Positions 58,459 through 64,000 of a stretch of 64,000 bases of DNA are shown here, piece by piece (position 1 is the stretch's first letter; every line of letters begins with the position of its first letter). The notes beneath the pieces were generated by a model. That model searched no databases. It was not told where the DNA came from and worked only from the letters and a program-made list of their open reading frames with translations. The position numbers and the translations under genes were made by a program. The stretch comes from Agapanthus africanus (Eukaryota; Streptophyta; Magnoliopsida; Asparagales; Amaryllidaceae), in assembly GCA_030015575.1 (NCBI GenBank), contig JASDDO010000001.1:324045595-324109594 (forward strand), in the 5' to 3' direction.

Positions 58459-58583
58459 GGGAGGTTTTCCAACGCTTTCGCGAAGTTCCTTAATTAAAGA
58501 ACCTCTTTTCCCTGGGGGCGTAGCCCCGCTAACACCTTTCTAGGCACCTACTAGGTTTATAGCATTGATCGTTAAGTGAGAAA
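58459..58583 (-). other. Leader cassette shared with Athila element F
   Basis: Bases 58459-58496 equal 23403-23440. The hairpin GGGGC-GTA-GCCCC (58515-58527) takes the place of GGCG-GTTG-CGCC in F. GAGGTT (58461-58466) can also pair with AACCTC (58500-58505). It sits 193-317 nt upstream of gag. At the matching place in B (near 28790 and 36265) the flanks CTCCTCGGG and GACTAATTCT are almost adjacent, so the cassette plus about 50-60 flanking bases is present in D and absent in B. Confidence 0.75.
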
Positions 58584-58746
58584 TTTCCCGAGGAGTAGCA
58601 TATACTCACAGTAGGATCGGGATCCAAATATCATCGCGTGACGAAACTGAAGGAATCCTACCAGAATCATCACACTCCAAATGGTATGCAAATCTAGCAA
58701 GTTTCAGTACTTATGAAACTCCCGATGTGGATTTTTGCCCCATGCT

Positions 58747-58959
58747 CTTATGACCTTGGCGTGAGGTCAAAATGTCATAAGTCACATGTCAAGTTCGTCC
58801 CATCATTATCCAGGTTAATTTGAACCCACCCGTACATACCCTTGACGTAGGCCAAAATGGCAGTACGACTGTCTCAAACCAACGCATTCTATCTATGCAA
58901 CAGATAAATATCCGGCAGCTACCAATCACTATGCCTTGGCGTGAGGTCAAAATACATAG
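58747..58959 (-). other. Three-hairpin array in D leader
   Basis: In sense order the units have arms CTATG/CATAG (58959-58929), CGTAC/GTACG (58867-58831) and CTTATGAC/GTCATAAG (58781-58747). The arms correspond unit by unit to those in B, while the loop core has changed from TTGACCTTCGTCAAGG to TTGACCTCACGCCAAGG in units 1 and 3. Confidence 0.65.
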
Positions 58960-59534
58960 CTTGAATACTACCGAATATTTAACTGAAATGATGGAGGGCT
59001 ACGGATGGTTTTGGCAAAACCGTGAACGTAGTGAACTTGATTTGGTCGATGGAACGAGATAGCTTTTAAATGGAGTGGCTCAAACTCCGTATTTTAAAAG
59101 TTTGTTTTGAAAAGAACCGAGTGGTTTTTCGAAAGTGTTCCAACGACTTTAACTTGGTTTATTATCTTGCATTAGTTCTTTTAATGCGTGATATTCTTGC
59201 ATTAGTTCTTTTAATGCGTCCCATCATTTAATCCTACCATTGCAGAAAACAACCAAAATATGATGTACGCTTATACCATTCGCATTCGCCACGGGGCCCC
59301 GTCATTACCCGTTAGGTTACTTAACTAACGACCGAGCGGGGGCTGGGCTAGCGCGTCTGTAAAACATAAGCAACGCCTAAATAATATCATATATAGATAT
59401 ACTGCAATGATAAACATTTCGGATCACAGATGAATACATTGGATATACTAGGAATCTGTAATTTGCACGAGCCTGTAACAAAAACAGATTACACGGTCGC
59501 GGTGAATAGCCAAAACCCCACCCAAGACCCCTAC

Positions 59535-59637
59535 GGGTGCGGCAAACTACCCGCCAAGTACCCGAAGCGTAGCAACCTCCCTCATCTCCATGAGTAGGCC
59601 ACTCGACACTTCGGCATACCCGGTAGTTTGTGCACCC
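59535..59637 (-). other. Structured leader module in D
   Basis: On the sense strand GGGTGC pairs with GCACCC (59637-59632 with 59540-59535), and CAAACTACC pairs with GGTAGTTTG (59630-59622 with 59551-59543), with one base and CC between the helices. An inner stem CCGAAG/CTTCGG is present. It is a single copy here, at 704-806 nt past the primer site. Confidence 0.65.
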
Positions 59638-60099
59638 CCTCCATGGGTCTATCCTAGGAGCAAAAACAGTAAAAAGAAATTATACAATGACGGCTACAAC
59701 CCCGACCCGGTTGTGCGGCCATACAAATAATTATTACATCAATTTACAAATTTACATGAATTGAAAGAAAAGAAAACTCTCGTCTCACAACCCCCGGCTA
59801 TTCACCCGCGACAATCCAACATATTCATATCCACATTCCAGCAACATTACAGATCACAGATTTGTATAACCCCCACTAATCGACATATAGCGATTAGTAG
59901 ACGTTCAAAACAAATAACACATTACAGAAAACCCGTTAGCTTAAGTCTTTTAGAAGTTCGATCAAAAATACGGATTTTCGGGACCCCAAAATAAAATTTT
60001 CGTTCTGGAAAATCTGGGCAGAAAATATATATTCCAAAATTCCTAAAATACCCCCAGAAGAACACTGCACCAAAAAGGGACCACGGCCGAGTCAACTCG

Positions 60100-60145
60100 G
60101 CCGCGGATCCGCGGCGGGAGCGTGCTCCCGCCGCGGATCCGCGGC
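60100..60145. other. Perfect 46-bp GC palindrome in D leader
   Basis: Two 22-base arms (60100-60121 and 60124-60145) surround a GT spacer. Each arm itself contains the palindrome CCGCGGATCCGCGG. It lies 195-240 nt past the primer site. Confidence 0.85.
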
Positions 60146-60340
60146 GCTTTGACTCGATCGTGGGACCAATTTTGGTGGGTGTTCACAGAAAAGCCTGAGC
60201 CGATTTTAGGTGTGAAAATAATCAACTTTTGAACAGTAGAAAAATCGACAGAAACTCGAATTTTTGGGGTTTTGTTTTCGGGACTTTTTCTTTGATCGAT
60301 CTTCTAGTTACTTGCTAACATGTTAGATAGAGTTTAACTA

Positions 60341-60353
60341 GGCTCTGATACCA
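60341..60353 (-). other. Primer binding site of D (initiator Met tRNA)
   Basis: The minus strand reads TGGTATCAGAGCC, one base inside the LTR edge. Confidence 0.92.
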
Positions 60354-60354
60354 C

Positions 60355-62544
60355 TGTAAGTCCATGCTACCTCTCCCGGTACTTTCGGGAAAGCGGAATT
60401 TGGTAAAAAACGATTTTTACGGAGGTGGTAATATGGACCTAAAACCCGGATCTTGGTTAAACATCTATCTAACATCCTAACTATGAGTTTCTAGCTACTC
60501 GGTTAGAGGGTTATACCTTGCTTGTCTTGAACTCCTTCGTCTTCAAAGCTCCGATGGTGGTCCGATGGCTTCTTCTCGTCGTCTCCGTACGCCGAAGATA
60601 GATCCACCTGAAAGCTCCAACCTTTAGCTCCTTCTTCGTTCTTTGAAGAAACTAGTTCACTTGGTTTGCTAAACCTAGTGAACTAGAATGAGTAGAGAAG
60701 AAATAGAATGGGATTTTATCTATGGTTCTTGATTCTCAACTCATGAGACAATAGAACCATAGGATCAAGAGAGGGAGCAAGAGGTTGAGGGTGAGAGCAA
60801 AAGGAGAGCTCAAGAACAAGAGAGAGAATGAGCAAGAAAGAATGAGGCTCTCTTTTGATTTTCACCCTCTCATAATCCAAAGTGATCATAACTCATCATA
60901 TCAAAAAAAGTCTTATGTGATGGTTGAAGCAACCATAACCATATCATTTCATGCACTCATTTTACACAAATGAGCAAGTAAACAAAAGTCTTTGCCATGA
61001 AATGATGGCTATGGTTATCATGATGGTCAACTAGTCAAGCCTAGTCAACCGGTCAACAAGTCAACAAAAGTCAACAAGTCAACAAAGTCAACAAGTCAAC
61101 AAAAGTCAACAAGTCAACAAAGTCAACAACCATATCACCATAATACTTAATTAATATAATAGTTAATCACATATCATATTCTCATTAGGGTTGAGCAAAA
61201 AGTCAAATAGTCAACGGTCAACTGTCAACAACCCTAATGAGAATCCGCTGCCTCTGCCTCCCTGTCAACTGTGCATACGCACCCGCATCCGCGTTCCGAG
61301 GAACACGAATGCACACTGGATAAATCCAATCCCAAAAGGTACACTAGGATCTGGCTTAAACCAAAGCCCGCTAGTGTAAACTGTCCGGACACTGTACGTG
61401 CACAAGTGCACGGATGTGACCGAACCCTGTCGCAAAACCATGCGACCTGTCGCAATACCATGCGACCTCTACTCTTTTGCCTAAAGGCGAAAAGCTTTCT
61501 GTGTGGGACTCTAAAGACTCGACACTACGCTGGCAGTGGGTTTAACCACAGACCGCAAGCGGCACTAGCTGTGCGTAACGGTCCCCAGGTAGTGCCGACA
61601 AGAAGACCGACGAGGCGAAACCCATCTGAACTCCTACTGAGCCTGAGTGTGACATTCTCCGTACAGTCCGGTCTGTTCGTCTGATACATCGCATGGCGGG
61701 CCTAGGGGGCGGTAAACGTCAGTCCCCCAATAGCGGTACAAGTCGTGCCAGAGCGAAGCCCAAAACACCCTGAGATAACACTGGAAACCTACCAGTATAT
61801 CTCGATTGCCCTGGCCAGGGACTACTCGTGTAATGGCTCTCCTAGACACAGCGCGATGTCAACCCCCAATACCGGGAGAGACGAATCCTGTCTAACCGTC
61901 ACTGCCTCCAAGTGCTTCGGGACTGCACCCAACCACTACCTGTTTGCACGACTCCTTTGAGCCGTGGTAGGGTAGTGATCAAAGTACAGTGGGAACACAC
62001 TCGAGGCGGAGTGACCGTGTCAAGTCAGCAGACTAAGCTGTACTCATGTCACCTGGGAACTGATAACTGACGATAGGTATAATACCAACTAGTCAGTTCC
62101 CGACGAGTCCTGTCCAGTGTACCCGTAACCTAACGAGCACCCGCATACTATCTCAAGTACGACGTACTGACGGCTGTGGGACAGACCGTCTCCCACACTG
62201 GGATGAGAAGCGCATGCGCTGGTCTACTCCGGAGTATCGATGCCCTGTCTCGATAGTCCTGCGACCAGGGACCTGCATAAGGATGTGCTTATAGATTACC
62301 CAGCCCCACTAGTGTGACGGCCATCACATCGCTGGTAATCAAGCAAAGATCCTAAGGGCTCTACTAATGTGTATAGGCGATATACAAAAATAAACACATG
62401 TACACATTGAAGTAGAAACAAACCAAGTAGCATACTACTATTTTGAGCAAGATTGTATATACAAGGTGAATATTCCAAGCATCCATTAAGTAATATACAA
62501 ACCAGTATGATACAGTAATGGCCTCTAGGGCATATACACTAACA
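60355..62544 (-). repeat. 5' LTR of D (2190 bp, uninterrupted)
   Basis: On the sense strand it begins TGTTAGTGTATATGCCC and ends GGACTTACA. It contains the TTGAC cluster (61024-61230) and the unbroken A target site (61256-61260). The site matching E's insertion in the D-type LTR is at about 61690-61694. No clear TATA box was found. Confidence 0.95.
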
Positions 62545-62549
62545 GTTAC

Positions 62550-63797
62550 GTTTAGCAGACCGCTTGCGGCTTGTTGGTGTTTGATATGATCATCACCTAC
62601 TGCCGGCGTATTGACGAGTCTTTTGAGTCTTACACAGAGGTTTCCTGGCTCAAGCGAAACGAAATAGGAGCGCATATGAGATATGTGTGGGACCGAGAAT
62701 AATACCAGTATATGATACTGAATTCTATTCTCGCGATTTATATCATCGGACGGTTATATGTGATATAGCTGGGTTACCGAATCAAGTGTTGATTCGATAC
62801 ATTGATACACATGATATTAGTCGGTTATGACCGGATCGTTAAATCAAGTGTTGATTTAATGATTTAATGTATAATTATATATTTGATATATTACTTTACA
62901 TTAACTAGTATTGGTTCACTTAAGATTATTTTTCTCACTAAATTGTGCACATTGTATATATGATATATTTTTGTGCACTTGTTTGTATCATGTTTGTTGA
63001 TACATGCAAACTTGGGTGTGTGTATGCTTTAAACCATGATTAGGTTAATCGTTAGGGTTTGATTTACTTATTTATTTATTTTATTCATTTATTTAGTTAA
63101 AACAAAATGGTGGCTTTCTTTCTTTTCTTTGCTAGAAGCTTCATGTTGTTTTCTAGCATCTTTGAAAAAGTCTACCATTTTGTTTTATCCTTAACCTAAC
63201 CATTTGCCTAAACCCTAGTTTATTCTCTACATTAGTTACACTCACCCATGGTTGCAAGATGATAAGGCTTCACTTGAATTTTCTAATTAGATAATTCATT
63301 CCTTCTTTTCTTTCTTCTTCTTCTTCTTCATGAAGAAGAAAACCATTACTAGAAAATTTCAAGTGAGAAATCCAAATCCAAAGTGAACCCACTTCCTATT
63401 TTTCATCCTTTACCACTTGCCATGTAGTAGAGTGTGTTATCTTCACATGTTTAATGACCTAGTGAAGATGGAGCTTGGGTTTGAGTCGCCTCGACGTAGA
63501 TCATCTTCGGCATCGAAGTCAACGACCTAGCCCGATCATTTCTCCGATGAAACCAACGCTAGAGTCCAGGATCCCGATGGTCGCAGCAGAGGGACGTCAT
63601 CATGGAGCTTTGGAGGTAGAGGAACGGATCTACAAAGGTTGTATTTCCATTCACTTACTAGCAAAGTAGTTTGCTTGCATTTGTTTTCGCCTATCCTCTA
63701 GTTAACGATCTATATTAGGGTTTCTCGGCACATAAAATTTGAATTTCGCATGGTAGATGCCTTGTGGAACCTCTTGAGTGTGCCTAGGAACCCTACA
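62550..63797 (+). repeat. 5' LTR of E, second part (1248 bp)
   Basis: It resumes after D's right duplication (62545-62549, GTTAC) and ends CCCTACA. With 40355-41303 it makes a 2197-bp LTR. It matches 282-1344 with substitutions and indels, including the AT-rich repeats at 62679-62890. The ORF at 63475-63669 has no domain. Confidence 0.9.
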
Positions 63798-63798
63798 G

Positions 63799-63811
63799 TG
63801 GTATCAGAGCC
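63799..63811 (+). other. Primer binding site of E (initiator Met tRNA)
   Basis: TGGTATCAGAGCC, one base after the LTR end, as in B and D. Confidence 0.9.
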
Positions 63812-64000
63812 TAGCTAGAGCTTTAGGCGAAGTGTAGACGAAGCTAGAAGTCCGATCGAACCCGATATCCCCCGATTAAACCCTTCTCTGTACATTTTTC
63901 AAAACTGTGGAATTTTGTGAATTAAAAATATGCAGAAAAATCATCAGGGTTTTCTAAGAAATACTGTGCAAAACGTGCGCCTAAATTGATCAAGGCGCCG
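63812..64000 (+). other. Start of E leader
   Basis: No coding frame is seen. It resembles the first 100 bases of the B and D leaders (a GATCGA-containing stretch, then A-rich and T-rich runs). The window ends before the position where B and D have their GC palindrome. Confidence 0.6.

Larger units (their letters stand above)
58267..60340 (-). other. Untranslated leader of D (2.1 kb)
   Basis: It runs from the primer site to gag. In sense order it holds the GC palindrome (60145-60100), the structured module (59637-59535), the three-hairpin array (58959-58747) and the cassette shared with F (58583-58459). Most of it aligns with the B leader, except that B lacks the cassette. No credible coding frame is seen. 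Confidence 0.8.
41304..62544 (-). mobile_element. Element D: copia retrotransposon, nearly complete
   Basis: It has two 2190-bp LTRs (41304-42209 joined to 53001-54284, and 60355-62544), GTTAC target duplications (41299-41303 and 62545-62549), a Met primer site (60341-60353), a polypurine tract (54285-54296), and one gag-pol coding region on the minus strand from 58266 to 54299. I count at least ten LTR substitutions. One frameshift near 55950 and one in-frame TAG at 54755-54757 break pol. A is nested in the sense-3' LTR. The LTR start resembles Angela/BARE copia elements. Confidence 0.93.
40355..64000 (+). mobile_element. Element E: copia-type, 5' end only
   Basis: The 5' LTR runs from TGTTAGTTATATG at 40355 to CCCTACA at 63797 but is split by D. 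The primer site follows at 63799-63811 and the window ends in the leader. E inserted into a D-type LTR, and D then inserted into E, so D-type elements were active both before and after E. Gag and pol are outside the window. Confidence 0.85.

Noticed and set aside
63475-63669. Host gene fragment near the window end
   Set aside because: It is part of the E LTR, and the matching region near 1200-1344 does not keep the frame.

Overview
This window looks like nuclear DNA from a large-genome seed plant and contains no recognisable host gene. I see LTR retrotransposons inserted into one another from end to end. The evidence for a plant is a Tekay/Del-type chromovirus, an Athila-type Ty3/gypsy element with a tRNA-Asp primer site, several Ty1/copia elements whose LTRs carry GCCCTAGAGGC (Angela/BARE-like, from memory), and initiator-Met primer sites. 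I cannot name the species. I call the families A to F.

Layout. Bases 1-1344 are a piece of a family-E LTR, cut by a decayed copia element B (5' LTR 1345-3456, internal 3457-32020, LTR 32021-34122). B's internal region is broken by C (4508-27673, minus), a non-coding LARD-like element with 3.9-4.5 kb LTRs around a 3 kb core. The sense-5' LTR of C is broken by F (13973-25680, minus), an Athila-type element whose single gag-pol frame carries two TAA codons. After the middle B LTR a second B-type internal region follows (34123-38425). It is fused at about 38425 to the 3' end of a D-type copia pol (to 39481) and a D-type LTR (39496-40354). That LTR is cut by element E (40355 to beyond the window, plus). 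E's 5' LTR is cut by D (41304-62544, minus), a nearly complete copia element whose pol has one frameshift and one stop. D's sense-3' LTR is in turn cut by A (42210-52995, plus), a Tekay-like gypsy element with an open 1474-codon gag-pol frame, a 5-bp target duplication, and 3082-bp LTRs in which I count only four differences.

The four insertions complete in the window (A, C, D, F) have exact TG...CA ends and 5-bp target duplications (GCCTC, TTTCA, GTTAC, ACAAC). Each has a matching empty site elsewhere in the window, because its target was itself a repeat. LTR divergence rises in nesting order: A about 0.1%, F about 0.3%, D about 0.5%, C about 2%, B about 4% (counts by eye).

The most novel material is in the untranslated leaders. 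Families B and D share three candidate RNA structures: a GC palindrome about 200 nt past the primer site, a module of about 103 nt closed by a 6+9 bp helix with two-sided base changes at five positions, and three hairpins in series. Separately, copia D and gypsy F, which are different superfamilies, share a leader cassette of about 115 nt that includes 38 identical bases. B has lost its proteins but kept the leader structures, so it may have been mobilised by D-like elements. That last step is inference.
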